Of a stretch of 48,365 nt of DNA, positions 7,086-15,018 are shown in pieces. The stretch covers positions 1 to 48,365 of the forward strand of contig JANWJQ010000108.1 in assembly GCA_025451875.1 (NCBI GenBank), given 5' to 3'. The translations under genes and the position numbers were made by a program. Source of the stretch: Rhizomicrobium sp. (GTDB lineage Bacteria > Pseudomonadota > Alphaproteobacteria > Micropepsales > Micropepsaceae). Position 1 is the stretch's first letter, and every line of letters begins with the position of its first letter. The notes under the pieces were generated by a model. It saw nothing but the letters and a program-made list of their open reading frames with translations. It did no database searches and was not told the DNA's origin.

Positions 7086-8009
7086 CTATCGCGCCTTACG
7101 CTTCTTTGCGTTCGTGTTCGCCGGCTTTGGCGCCGCTTTACCCTTGCTCTTCAGGCTCTTCTTCAACGCTTCCATCAGGTCGATGACGTTGGTTTCTTCC
7201 ACCGGCTCGGCGGTGACGAGCTTCTCGCCCTTCTGCTTCCTGCGAATGAGATCGCGCAACGCCGCTTCGTAGCGGTCCTTGAACTTGTCCGGCTCGAAAT
7301 CGCCCTCCTTCTGCTCGATGATCTTCTCGGCGATGTCGATCATCTTGTGATCGGGCCGCGCGGCCGGGATGTCATGGAAGGCTTTCGCCGGATCGACCAC
7401 TTCGTTCCGCATGCGCAGCGTATAGGCGATGATTCCCTTGTCGCGCGGCTCCAGCGCCATCAGCCGCTCGCGCGTGTGCATGACGACACGGCCAAGCGCG
7501 ATGCGCCCCGTCTTCTCCAGCGCCTGGCGGATCACCACGAAGGCATCCACGCCGGAATCGTCGTTCGGCACCATGTAATAGGGCGTGTTCCAGAACAGCC
7601 GGTCGATGTCGTTCACATCGACGAAGCTTTCGATCTCCAGCGTGTGCGTCGTCTCCAGCTTCACCGCATCGAGTTCATCCTTGTCGATCACGACATATTT
7701 GTTCTTCTCCAGCTCATAGCCCTTCACCAGATCCGCGCGCTCCACCGGCCCGGTGTCCGGATCGGTCGGCACCATGCGGATGCGATTGTTGGTTTCGGGA
7801 TTGAGCAAATGGAAAGAGATGTCATTCGACCGCGACACAGCCCCGAACAGCGCCACCGGACAGGACACCAGCGACAGCCGCAAATTCCCCTGCCAGATCG
7901 GCCGCGCCGAAAGCCTGGCCTCGCCCGTATCGTTGGCGGCCTTATGATGCGCGGCAGCGGGATGCGCCGCGCGCTTTTTGGCTTTCGCTTTCTTTTTCCT
8001 GGCCGCCAT
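7086..8009 (-). CDS. ku: Ku protein, non-homologous end joining
   Basis: The 307-residue product is the bacterial homodimeric Ku that threads onto DNA ends and recruits LigD. The Ku core begins at RPIWQGNLRLSLVSCPVALF and continues through LFWNTPYYMVP and RERLMALEPRDKGI. The start ATG at 8009 has GGAGTG about 7 nt upstream and no other Met precedes the core. The protein therefore has a Lys/Ala/His-rich extension of about 33 residues (MAARKKKAKAKKRAAHPAAA) before the core, where Ku usually has only a few residues. The C-terminus is also Lys-rich (AKKRKAR), as in many bacterial Ku proteins. It converges on ligD across a palindrome-containing gap. Confidence 0.95.
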   Translation of the reverse strand: MAARKKKAKAKKRAAHPAAAHHKAANDTGEARLSARPIWQGNLRLSLVSCPVALFGAVSRSNDISFHLLNPETNNRIRMVPTDPDTGPVERADLVKGYELEKNKYVVIDKDELDAVKLETTHTLEIESFVDVNDIDRLFWNTPYYMVPNDDSGVDAFVVIRQALEKTGRIALGRVVMHTRERLMALEPRDKGIIAYTLRMRNEVVDPAKAFHDIPAARPDHKMIDIAEKIIEQKEGDFEPDKFKDRYEAALRDLIRRKQKGEKLVTAEPVEETNVIDLMEALKKSLKSKGKAAPKPANTNAKKRKAR

Positions 8010-8144
8010 GGAGAACACTCCCGATTGTCCGGGACTCCAACGCCCCGGAACCGGCAATGTTGCCTGGGGTTCGTCGGCGCATGCAATCGAAGCCACGCTC
8101 AGCTGGGAGCGGGGCGACGGTCCATTCAAATGTCGGAAAAAACC

Positions 8145-8189
8145 TGGAGCGGGCGAGGCGAATCGAACGCCCGACCCTAACCTTGGCAA
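8145..8189 (-). repeat. Duplicated 3' end of tRNA-Gly (att site copy)
   Basis: These 45 bases are identical to 9400-9444. They cover the anticodon loop through the encoded CCA, so this is only the 3' portion of the tRNA. The match stops abruptly after GGCAA: TATC follows here but GGTT follows in the real tRNA. It marks the distal attachment site of the island. It lies in the 366-bp gap between ku and the integrase fragment, which holds no gene. Confidence 0.9.
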
Positions 8190-8319
8190 TATCAATTCGT
8201 CTTGTTCCGCAAAATTCCCTGCGATGGATGCAGATGGAATTTCCCTTGTTGAACAGGACTTTGCAGACATCTATCATTTCCCCGAGATGGTCGATCGTTC
8301 CTGCAAATTCCCCTCCGCT

Positions 8320-8338
8320 GTTACCCCAGTGTTACCCC
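8320..8338 (+). other. Tandem GTTACCCC motif, candidate integrase arm-type site
   Basis: GTTACCCCAGTGTTACCCC is two direct GTTACCCC copies 11 bp apart, just upstream of the integrase start. A nearly identical pair lies near the other end of the island (9316-9333). The last copy is also part of an inverted repeat with GGCCGGGGTAAC (8353-8364). Paired short repeats inside both attachment ends are typical of the arm sites bound by tyrosine integrases. Confidence 0.45.
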
Positions 8339-8375
8339 GGGGCCAAAATGGCGGCCGGGGTAACAAAGGCTGACA

Positions 8376-8915
8376 ATGCCAAACCTCACCAGACGTTTCA
8401 TTGAGAGCCTCGGACGCGATCCCTCGAAGAGAGACGTGACGCATTGGGACGACGGCCTCAGTGGCTTTGGCCTACGGGTTCGCGCTTCGGGCGCGATGTC
8501 TTGGATCATCATGTATCGAAACCGTGATGGCAGGCTTCGCAAATACACGATTGGACAGCTTGGTGCGCTGACGCCCGATCAAGCGCGCAAGGAAGCGCGC
8601 CTGAAGCTCGCGGCCGTCTATCAAGGCGCTGATCCTAGTTCCGACAAGAACGCGCAGCGAAAAGCGCTGACGGTTTCCGAGCTGTGCGATCGCTATCAGG
8701 AATATTCGAGGGACCGGATAAAGCCATCCACCTGGAAGATGAATGCGAGCCGGATCGAGTGTCATGTCAAGCCGCTCCTCGGGAAACGAAAAGCGGTATC
8801 CCTCAAGATCGAAGATATCGAAAATCTGCAGCGGGATGTTGCTGCCGGCGCATCCGGTAAGCCTAGCAAGAGGGTAGGCCGTGGCGGAACTGCCCGCGGT
8901 GGTAAAGGCGTGGCT
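8376..8915 (+). pseudogene. Truncated tyrosine-type phage integrase
   Basis: The first 180 codons keep the N-terminal arm-binding domain (WDDGLSGFGLRVRASG, LGALTPDQARKEA) and the core-binding helical domain (SELCDRYQEYSRDRIKPSTW). The homologous reading ends at GGTARGGKGVA. Beyond 8915 the frame stays open for a while, but the sequence is the reverse complement of an hsdM start. The whole catalytic domain with its Arg-His-Arg-Tyr residues is gone, so the product cannot recombine DNA. Transcription points into the island, as expected for an island integrase beside its att site. Confidence 0.88.
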
Positions 8916-9116
8916 GACCACCCCCGCTTTATCGAGCGAAGCCTTCATCGCCAGAACTGCAGGCTTGCTCGGCTCCAGCACCGCATCCAGGCGCCGAAGG
9001 ACAGTCATCGGCAAGATTACGTCGCGGTATTTGCCACGCACGTAGAGGTCCCGCAGGACGTCGTCAGCGATGCCCCAAATAAAGTTGGCCAGCCAATTGA
9101 GATCGCCGTTGCTCAT
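8916..9116 (-). pseudogene. hsdM: N-terminal fragment of type I restriction methyltransferase HsdM
   Basis: From the ATG at 9116, about 67 codons match the HsdM N-terminal helical domain: LNWLANFIWGIADDVLRD, VILPMTVLRRLDAVLEP and AVLAMKASLDKAGV. The SAM-binding and catalytic NPPF parts are absent. After about 8916 the frame reads antisense integrase. A single deletion between the integrase and hsdM explains both truncated genes. It would also have removed the rest of hsdM and any hsdS or hsdR on that side. Confidence 0.8.
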
Positions 9117-9315
9117 TCACCCCAACCCCACGCAAATGCAGTCTATTCCGTTCCGAGGCGCAAATTTCATTAGCCCGGATTGGGGCCTGATTACTGTGTA
9201 GTCCGTCGGATTGCCATCGTGCTTCGCAGCGATCGCAGAACTCGCGACAGACATCCGACTAGCCAACGGTGGTTGGAGATGCTGTCTGCCGGCTGTCTAA
9301 AAACAGCATTCGGCT

Positions 9316-9333
9316 GTTACCCAGGTGTTACCC
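9316..9333 (+). other. Second tandem GTTACCC motif near the tRNA-side attachment end
   Basis: GTTACCCAGGTGTTACCC repeats GTTACCC with the same 11-bp period and orientation as 8320-8338, and sits 67 bp from the tRNA repeat. It lies in the otherwise empty 283-bp stretch between the hsdM start and tRNA-Gly, where I see no gene. Confidence 0.4.
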
Positions 9334-9399
9334 AAGGCGGAAATAGGTCAGCCGAACTTTTGCGGACAGCCGATAGTCGGTTGATTTTATTGAGGAACT

Positions 9400-9474
9400 T
9401 GGAGCGGGCGAGGCGAATCGAACGCCCGACCCTAACCTTGGCAAGGTTATGCTCTACCCCTGAGCTACGCCCGC
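9400..9474 (-). tRNA. tRNA-Gly (anticodon GCC)
   Basis: On the minus strand the sequence folds as a complete cloverleaf. The acceptor stem is GCGGGCG/CGCCCGC. The D-arm is GCTCAGGGGTAGAGC. The anticodon arm is TAACC-TTGCCAA-GGTTA with anticodon GCC. The T-arm is GGGCG-TTCGATT-CGCCT. The discriminator is T and CCA is encoded (9400-9402). The 3' half was restored by the integrated island, so this copy should be functional. It is the attachment site of the island remnant at 8145-9444. Confidence 0.97.
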
Positions 9475-9637
9475 GATCCAAGTGGAGGCGGGTTATGGCG
9501 GAGGCCTTGGGGAAGGTCAAGTGCCGGATGGCGTCCCGGTAAACGAAATTTCCCAAGAATTTCAAGGCTTGGGGGCCACTTCGCGATGCCGTTGCGCATC
9601 GGCTTGCGCGCGGTGCGCCAGCTGCCGCGGCGCCTTC

Positions 9638-10588
9638 TCATTGCGGCGGCGTGTTCAGCACCTTCAGCCGCGCGTTGTATTGCGCGGTGAGGCAGGTGAT
9701 GGCGGCTTTGCCCGTCTGCCCGCCGCATTTCTTGATGCGCGCCGCGAGGAATTCGCGCTGGTCGCCGTGCACCGGCAATCGGGCCGCGTCGGAATCGGCG
9801 GCGCCCAATCGCGCCGCATAGACATCCGCCACCGTGCGGTCGAGGCGCGCCAAATTCACATCGGAACAGATCGCCTTCTCCACCCATGCACGCGCCTTCG
9901 CGCAATCGAAGGAGGCTTGAGGCGCGCGCCAGTCGGGACGCAGGAAGGTCTTGAGCGCGGAAAGCGGAATCTTCGTTTCCTGCGGGCCGGCCACATAAGG
10001 TGCGACGGCGTAGGGCGGGTATTGGATGTCGAGCGCGTCGGGCAGGATCGTGAAGTCCACAAAATTGTCCCAATCCGGTCCCGCGCCGTTCTTGATCATG
10101 TCGGCATCGAAGCCTTCATCGGGCTTGAGCTGCTTCTTCAGGTCCGCCGTCGCGAGGCGGCTGATCGTTTTCAGGGCGTCCGGTGTGAAGATCTCCTGCG
10201 GATAGACCTGCCATCCATCCGGCATCAGGAAATTCATCGTCTGAAAAGCGGTGTTGGGATGCGCGCCGCCTTCATAGGTGGATTCGGTGAAGACCACCGC
10301 GAACACCTTGTCGTCGTTGCGCGCCACATCGAAGCCGATGCCCAGCATGTAGGTGCTGAAAGGACCGTCGCCACCGTTGCCGGCGGCGTCGTCCCTGAAC
10401 CGGGAGACTTCGTCCCTGACCCATTCTGCCATCGCGGCATCGATGGTCTTGTTGCCGGTCCTCGGATAATCGACGTCGATCTCATACTGCTTGTGCTTCT
10501 CGGCAATCTTCACCGTCTTCACCGGCAGCTTGGCGAAGGCGGGCGCTGCGAGGGCGGCGGCAAGGGCGATGGCGAGCGCAAGGCGCAT
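9638..10588 (-). CDS. Secreted DUF3298-family protein with C-terminal LprI-like domain
   Basis: The 316-residue product has a signal peptide (MRLALAIALAAALAAPAFA). Residues about 22-210 look like the DUF4163/DUF3298 fold: YEIDVDYPRTGNKTIDAAM, then ESTYEGGAHPNTAFQTMNF and PQEIFTP. The C-terminal 95 residues (SFDCAKARAWVEKAICSD to AAITCLTAQYNARL) match the lysozyme-inhibitor LprI-type domain, with four conserved cysteines. This points to a periplasmic envelope protein, perhaps protective against lysozyme-like enzymes. The assignment is by motif only. It is divergent from the prolyl-tRNA editing gene. Confidence 0.8.
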   Translation of the reverse strand: MRLALAIALAAALAAPAFAKLPVKTVKIAEKHKQYEIDVDYPRTGNKTIDAAMAEWVRDEVSRFRDDAAGNGGDGPFSTYMLGIGFDVARNDDKVFAVVFTESTYEGGAHPNTAFQTMNFLMPDGWQVYPQEIFTPDALKTISRLATADLKKQLKPDEGFDADMIKNGAGPDWDNFVDFTILPDALDIQYPPYAVAPYVAGPQETKIPLSALKTFLRPDWRAPQASFDCAKARAWVEKAICSDVNLARLDRTVADVYAARLGAADSDAARLPVHGDQREFLAARIKKCGGQTGKAAITCLTAQYNARLKVLNTPPQ

Positions 10589-10647
10589 GGCAGTTCTCCG
10601 AAAGCCGCGTTTGATGCGGCGGACCCGGCTACTCTAATAAAGGAAAC

Positions 10648-11160
10648 ATGCTTGAACAGCCCGACCCGATCACAGAGCTTTACGCGAAGTTCGATGCGCT
10701 GGGCATCGCACACAAGACCTATGAGCACGCGCCGGTGTTCACGGTGGAAGAGGCCGCGCATCTCTATGAGAGCCAGCCGGGCGGCCACACCAAGAACCTG
10801 TTTTTGAAGGATAAGAAGGACGGGCTGTGGCTGGTCGTCTGCCGGGACGATCTGCGGGTGGACATGAACGCGCTATCGAAGACGCTGGACGCGCCGCGTT
10901 TCTCTTTCGGCTCGGCGGAATTGCTGGTGGAGACGCTGGGCGTTCAGCCCGGATCGGTCACGCCCTTTGCCATCATCAACGACAAAACGAACAGGGTTCG
11001 CGTGGTGCTGGATGAGGGCATGTTCGCGTTCGAGATCCTGAATTTCCATCCCTTGCGCAACGACCGCACCACGGCGATAGCGGCGAACGATCTTCCCAAA
11101 TTCCTGCGCGCCTGCGGACATGAGCCGTTGATCGCGAAAATTCCGGAGCGCCAAGCATGA
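10648..11160 (+). CDS. Prolyl-tRNA editing deacylase (YbaK/ProX family)
   Basis: The 170-residue protein belongs to the YbaK/ProX group of free-standing editing domains. These hydrolyse mischarged tRNA-Pro, usually Ala-tRNA-Pro, in the cytosol. Visible motifs are HAPVFTVEEA near the N-terminus, GGHTKNLFLKDKK with the conserved Lys, and GSVTPFAIIND with the Gly-Ser-Val-Thr-Pro loop. AAAGGA precedes the ATG by a few bases. The last bases overlap the start of the acetyltransferase gene (ATGA), so the pair is translationally coupled. Substrate choice between Ala and Cys cannot be read from the sequence alone. Confidence 0.9.
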   Translation: MLEQPDPITELYAKFDALGIAHKTYEHAPVFTVEEAAHLYESQPGGHTKNLFLKDKKDGLWLVVCRDDLRVDMNALSKTLDAPRFSFGSAELLVETLGVQPGSVTPFAIINDKTNRVRVVLDEGMFAFEILNFHPLRNDRTTAIAANDLPKFLRACGHEPLIAKIPERQA

Positions 11161-11750
11161 TCGCCGCCACACCGCTGACCCCGGGCACGCTGACGGGCAA
11201 GTTCGTCACGCTGGAGCCGCTGGCAGAACGCCACCATGCCGACCTTCTGAAAGCGGCGGCGAGCGATCCGGAAATCTGGCGTTATATCTCTATCGATCCG
11301 AAGGAAGGTTTCGCGGGCCGCCTGCCGTGGATGGTGGAGCAGAACCGGCAGGGCTTGATGATCACCCATGTCGTGCGCCGCAATGCGGACAAGAAGGTGG
11401 TGGGCTCAACGTCTTATCTCGCCATGTCGCCTTACGATGCCAAGACGGAAGTCGGCTTCACCTGGTATGTGCCCGGCGCGCAGGGCGGCGCGGTCAATCC
11501 GGAATGCAAATATCTTCTGATGAAGAACGCCTTCGAAGCGAATTTCCACCGCGTCGAATTCAAGACGGATGTGAACAACGCCAAGAGCCGTGCCGCGCTC
11601 GCCAAGCTGGGCGCGAAGGAAGAGGGCATCCTGCGCGAGCATATGTGGATGGGGCAGGGCTATTTCCGCACCTCGGTCTATTTCTCGGTACTGGCCCCGG
11701 AATGGCCGGATGTGAAGGCCGCGCTGGAACGGCGGCTTTCCGCGTTCTGA
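11157..11750 (+). CDS. GNAT family N-acetyltransferase (RimJ/RimL-like)
   Basis: The 197-residue product looks like the RimJ/RimL branch of GNAT enzymes, which transfer acetyl from acetyl-CoA to amines. It begins with a beta hairpin (GKFVTLEPLAERHHADLL). It continues through VVGSTSYLAMSPYDAKTEVGFTWY and the late FHRVEFKTDVNNAKSRAALAKLGA, typical of motif B. The acceptor is unknown. The ATG overlaps the stop of the editing deacylase by 4 bp. The following 93-bp gap contains two short GC-rich stems (11785-11804 and 11810-11823) that may weaken read-through into cnoX. Confidence 0.87.
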   Translation: MIAATPLTPGTLTGKFVTLEPLAERHHADLLKAAASDPEIWRYISIDPKEGFAGRLPWMVEQNRQGLMITHVVRRNADKKVVGSTSYLAMSPYDAKTEVGFTWYVPGAQGGAVNPECKYLLMKNAFEANFHRVEFKTDVNNAKSRAALAKLGAKEEGILREHMWMGQGYFRTSVYFSVLAPEWPDVKAALERRLSAF

Positions 11751-11843
11751 GTGGGGTTAAGTTCCCGGCAACGCTGAACAATTCGGCGCTTTTCTTTCGG
11801 CGCCCGAACCCCCATCTTTGGGGCCGCAAAAGGAATTTCAGAC

Positions 11844-12791
11844 ATGGCATTGATTGGTCCCGGCGGAAGGCCGGTTACGGCGTCGCCCAAGACGGAAAGC
11901 ACCAGCGCGCCGAGCGCCTATATTAAAGACAGCGGATTGGAGACCTTCGCCGCCGACGTGATCGCGGCGTCACGCGAGGTTCCGGTCATCGTGGATTTCT
12001 GGGCGCCATGGTGCGGCCCCTGCAAAACGCTTGGGCCCATGATCGAGAAGATCGTGAACGAGGCGAAGGGCGCGGTGCGGCTCGTCAAGGTCAACATCGA
12101 CGAGAACCAGGAGATTGCGCGCCAGCTTCGCATCCAGTCGATTCCCACCGTCTATGCGTTCAAGAACGGCCAGCCGGTGGATGGCTTCATGGGCGCGATC
12201 CCGGAAACACAGATCCGCGACTTCGTGAAGAACCTGACATCGGGCGCAGCCGGTCACGATCACGCCGAGGAAGTTCTCGCGGCTGCCGATGAAGCCTTCG
12301 CCGCCGGCGATGTTGCCACGGCGGCGCAAGCCTATGGTCATGTGCTGCAGGACGAGCCGGGACATCCCAAAGCCGTCGCCGGTCTGGCGCGTTGTTATCT
12401 GAAGAGCGGCGACATCGAACGCGCGCGCGCGACCTTGCAGATGGTGCGTGCGGATGGCGCGAATGACGAAGCGATCCGCGCCGTCGATGCCGAGCTGAAA
12501 CTGAAAGAGCAGGCGAGCGCCGTGCCGGTGGCCGATACGTCGGCGCAGAAGGCGAAGGTGGACGCCAATCCCGCCGATCATCAGGCGCGGTTCGATTATG
12601 CGCTGGCGCTGGATGCCGCGGGCGACCGCGACGGCGCCATCGCGCAGCTGTTGGATATCGTAAAGCGCGACCGCAAATGGAATGACGAAGGCGCGCGCAA
12701 ACATCTGGTTACTTTGTTCGAAGCCATGGGGCCGACCGACGAGCGCACCATCGATGCGCGGCGCAAGCTGTCCTCTATCCTGTTCTCATAA
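11844..12791 (+). CDS. cnoX: Thioredoxin-TPR chaperedoxin CnoX (YbbN)
   Basis: The 315-residue product has a thioredoxin fold at about 25-130 with active site WCGPC (C57, C60) and the cis-proline loop QSIPTVYAF. A helical TPR-like region follows from about 145 to the end (AEEVLAAADEAFAAGDVATA and later repeats). This is the CnoX/YbbN architecture: a redox chaperone that protects proteins from oxidative aggregation and passes them to GroEL. The CGPC is intact, so it probably has real thiol-disulfide activity, unlike E. coli YbbN. AAAAGGA lies 9 nt before the ATG. It starts a tightly packed + strand run. Confidence 0.93.
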   Translation: MALIGPGGRPVTASPKTESTSAPSAYIKDSGLETFAADVIAASREVPVIVDFWAPWCGPCKTLGPMIEKIVNEAKGAVRLVKVNIDENQEIARQLRIQSIPTVYAFKNGQPVDGFMGAIPETQIRDFVKNLTSGAAGHDHAEEVLAAADEAFAAGDVATAAQAYGHVLQDEPGHPKAVAGLARCYLKSGDIERARATLQMVRADGANDEAIRAVDAELKLKEQASAVPVADTSAQKAKVDANPADHQARFDYALALDAAGDRDGAIAQLLDIVKRDRKWNDEGARKHLVTLFEAMGPTDERTIDARRKLSSILFS

Positions 12792-12809
12792 GAAGAAACG
12801 AGGCCGAAG

Positions 12810-13463
12810 ATGCGTGCGTATAACAGCATCGAAGAACTGCCCAATCCGTTGCCGCTGTTTCCGCTGACGGGCGTATTGCTGCTGCCGCGCGGACAGTTGC
12901 CGCTCAACGTGTTCGAGCCGCGCTATCTGGCGCTGGTGGATTCGGCGATGTCCGGTGGGCGCGTGATCGGCATGATCCAGCCGTCGGAAGCCGAAGAGAA
13001 GGCGCTGACACCGAAGCTCTCCGCGGTCGGCTGCGCAGGCCGTGTCACTTCCTATCGCGAGACGGAAGATGGCCGTTATCTGATCACGCTGACGGGTGTG
13101 TGCCGTTTCCGCGTGAAGAGCGAGCTTTCCACACCGGCGGCCTTCCGCGCCATCGATCCGGACTATGCGCCCTTCGCGGGCGATCTTGTCGCCAATGACG
13201 AGAATGATTTTCCGCGCGAGCGTGTGATCGACGCGCTGAAGGACTATCTTTCCAAGCGCGATTTGAAAGCGGATTGGCGTTCGGTGATGACGGCACCGCC
13301 GGAAACATTGATAAATGCGCTGGCAATGCTCTGCCCGTTCGAACCGGCGGAGAAACAGGCGATTCTGGAAGCCGGTGACTGGCACGCCCGCGTGGCGACC
13401 CTGGTGGCGCTGCTGGAAATGGCGGGCACGCCGGCGCCCTCCGGCGGCACGACGATCAACTGA
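12810..13463 (+). CDS. LON peptidase substrate-binding domain protein
   Basis: The 217-residue protein consists of the Lon N-terminal (LAN/PUA-like) domain alone. Family features are [28 protein letters not shown] at the start, [10 protein letters not shown], the [17 protein letters not shown] segment, and a helical end. It has no AAA or protease domain. Its role in the cell is poorly known; substrate recognition is usually assumed. It lies 18 bp after cnoX. Its stop overlaps the next ATG (TGATG), so the three genes are probably one operon linked to proteostasis. Confidence 0.92.
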   Translation: MRAYNSIEELPNPLPLFPLTGVLLLPRGQLPLNVFEPRYLALVDSAMSGGRVIGMIQPSEAEEKALTPKLSAVGCAGRVTSYRETEDGRYLITLTGVCRFRVKSELSTPAAFRAIDPDYAPFAGDLVANDENDFPRERVIDALKDYLSKRDLKADWRSVMTAPPETLINALAMLCPFEPAEKQAILEAGDWHARVATLVALLEMAGTPAPSGGTTIN

Positions 13464-13648
13464 TGGAACCGGATCAAAAACTCCTCTCCATGCTGGTATG
13501 CCCGGTCACGCGCATGTCGCTGATCTATGATCGCGCGAAGAACGAATTGATCAGCAAGGCGGCTGGGCTGGCCTATCCCATTCGCGGTGGCGTGCCGATC
13601 ATGCTGGAAAGCGAAGCGCGCGAGCTTTCCGAAGCCGAACGGTCATGA
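13463..13648 (+). CDS. Trm112 family protein
   Basis: The 61-residue protein matches the short bacterial Trm112/YcaR family: [38 protein letters not shown] and a Glu-rich tail. Eukaryotic Trm112 activates methyltransferases of tRNA, rRNA and release factors. The bacterial partner here is unknown. Only one of the usual zinc-type Cys positions is visible (VCPVT), so zinc binding is doubtful. Its ATG overlaps the previous stop (TGATG), and its stop overlaps the next start (ATGA). Confidence 0.92.
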   Translation: MEPDQKLLSMLVCPVTRMSLIYDRAKNELISKAAGLAYPIRGGVPIMLESEARELSEAERS

Positions 13649-14004
13649 GCACCGATATCTGGCCCAGCGAAATCCGCCTTGATCCTGCGAAGACCACGCT
13701 GACCGTCGCCTTCGAGAACGGCGACCGCTTCCAGCTTCCCGCCGAATATCTGCGCATCGAAAGCCCCAGCGCCGAAGTGCAGGGCCATGCGGCCAGCCAG
13801 AAGGTCACGGTGGGTGGCAAGAAGAACGTGAAGATCACGGGGCTGGAGCCGGTGGGAAATTACGCCGTGCGCATCCTCTTCGATGACGGCCACGACACCG
13901 GGCTCTATTCCTGGGACTGGCTGCATGAGCTGGGGCGCGACCAGAACAGGAAGTGGGCGGGATATCTGAAGTCGCTCGGTGCGCAGGGTCTCACGCGCGA
14001 ATAA
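13645..14004 (+). CDS. DUF971 family protein
   Basis: The 119-residue product is a stand-alone DUF971 domain, the same fold as the N-terminal domain of gamma-butyrobetaine hydroxylase. It is recognised by [39 protein letters not shown] and [23 protein letters not shown]. Proteins of this family often lie near iron-sulfur or redox genes, and some contribute to Fe-S handling, but no function can be fixed here. The start overlaps the Trm112 stop by 4 bp. Confidence 0.9.
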   Translation: MSTDIWPSEIRLDPAKTTLTVAFENGDRFQLPAEYLRIESPSAEVQGHAASQKVTVGGKKNVKITGLEPVGNYAVRILFDDGHDTGLYSWDWLHELGRDQNRKWAGYLKSLGAQGLTRE

Positions 14005-14051
14005 AGCCGTGCTAGGATCGCGCTTCGAAATCGGGGCATGAATTTCCGCGT

Positions 14052-14984
14052 ATGCAGATCAACGATCCGGGCGCAGATAACAAAATCGACGCGCATTTGA
14101 AGGCGAGATCGCCGAGGCCGAGCCAAATTCCGCGGCAGGGGGCGCGCGGGCGCATCGCGCTGGTGCGCGGGCAGGACGGTTCGCAGTTCCGCGATGTCTA
14201 CCACCAGTCGCTGATGGCCTCGTGGCCCGTGTTCATTCTGGGCCTGCTGGGTGTCTTCATTGCGATCAATCTGATCTTCGCCGCGCTTTACATGACCGAC
14301 CCCAACGGGCTGTCACATGCGGCGCCGGGTGACTTCTGGGCCCGGTTTATCTTCAGCGTCCATACCATGGCCACCATTTCCTACACCGAGATGGCGCCGA
14401 AAACGCTGTATGTCGATATCATCGTGATAGCAGAGGCGTTCGTCGGCATTCTCTATATCGGCATGCTGACGGCGGTGATGTTTACGCGCCTGTCGCGGCC
14501 CTCGGCGCGGTTCATCTTCTCCAATGTCGCGGTCATCATGCAATATGACGGCGTGCCGACGCTGATGTTCCGCGCCGCCAACCAGCGCGGCAACCAGGTG
14601 CTGGATGCGAGCGTGACCGTGACCCTCGCGCGCCGTTCAACCAGCGTCGAAGGCATTACCATGCGGCGCTTCGATGAGTTGCAGCTTGTCCGCAGCCGCA
14701 CGTCGTTGTTCGCCCTGTCGTGGTCAATCATGCACCGCATAGACGAAAACAGTCCGCTCTACGGCGTCACGCCGCAGATGATGGAGGAGTTCGACATGGA
14801 GCTTGTCGTGCTCCTCAGCGGCCGCGACGACGTGCTGGCGGATACCATCTATGCCCGCCATGCCTATTCTCCGGACTGCATTCTGTGGGATCGCAAATTC
14901 GTGGACGTGATCTCCACCACCCCGCAGGGCCGCCTGATCGTCGATCTGGCGCTTTTTCACGACACAGAGCCGCACCTGACTTGA
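14052..14984 (+). CDS. KirBac-type inward-rectifier channel homologue with altered selectivity filter
   Basis: The 310-residue protein follows bacterial Kir channels along its length. It has an N-terminal cytosolic part, slide helix (FRDVYHQSLMASW), TM1 (about 58-80), pore helix (95-107), TM2 (about 120-145) and the C-terminal immunoglobulin-like domain with RAANQRGN, LSWSIMHRIDENSPLYG and ARHAYSPDCILWDRKFVD. The filter, normally TVGYGD or TIGYGD, reads T108-I-S-Y-T-E113, so both filter glycines are lost. The protein may therefore be non-selective, conduct another ion, or be a non-conducting sensor. The gene sits 47 bp after DUF971 and 34 bp before leuD. Confidence 0.9.
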   Translation: MQINDPGADNKIDAHLKARSPRPSQIPRQGARGRIALVRGQDGSQFRDVYHQSLMASWPVFILGLLGVFIAINLIFAALYMTDPNGLSHAAPGDFWARFIFSVHTMATISYTEMAPKTLYVDIIVIAEAFVGILYIGMLTAVMFTRLSRPSARFIFSNVAVIMQYDGVPTLMFRAANQRGNQVLDASVTVTLARRSTSVEGITMRRFDELQLVRSRTSLFALSWSIMHRIDENSPLYGVTPQMMEEFDMELVVLLSGRDDVLADTIYARHAYSPDCILWDRKFVDVISTTPQGRLIVDLALFHDTEPHLT

Positions 14985-15018
14985 GAGGGTGGGCGGCGGC
15001 GGCTAGGCTTTCGCTGCC

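Larger units (their letters stand above)
8145..9444. mobile_element. Collapsed genomic-island remnant in tRNA-Gly
   Basis: A 45-bp direct repeat of the tRNA-Gly 3' part (8145-8189 and 9400-9444) bounds about 1.2 kb. Inside are an N-terminal integrase fragment next to one end, paired GTTACCC motifs near both ends, and a start fragment of hsdM. This is the layout of a tyrosine-integrase island that has lost its cargo by internal deletion. The original presumably carried a type I restriction system. The remaining interval holds no complete gene. Confidence 0.85.

Noticed and set aside
8472-9116. A 214-residue HsdM-like minus-strand protein
   Set aside because: Only about 67 codons from the ATG at 9116 match HsdM. 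The remainder is antisense integrase sequence.
8376-9173. An intact 265-residue integrase
   Set aside because: The reading is integrase-like only to codon 180. The rest is the reverse complement of an hsdM start, and no catalytic domain is present.
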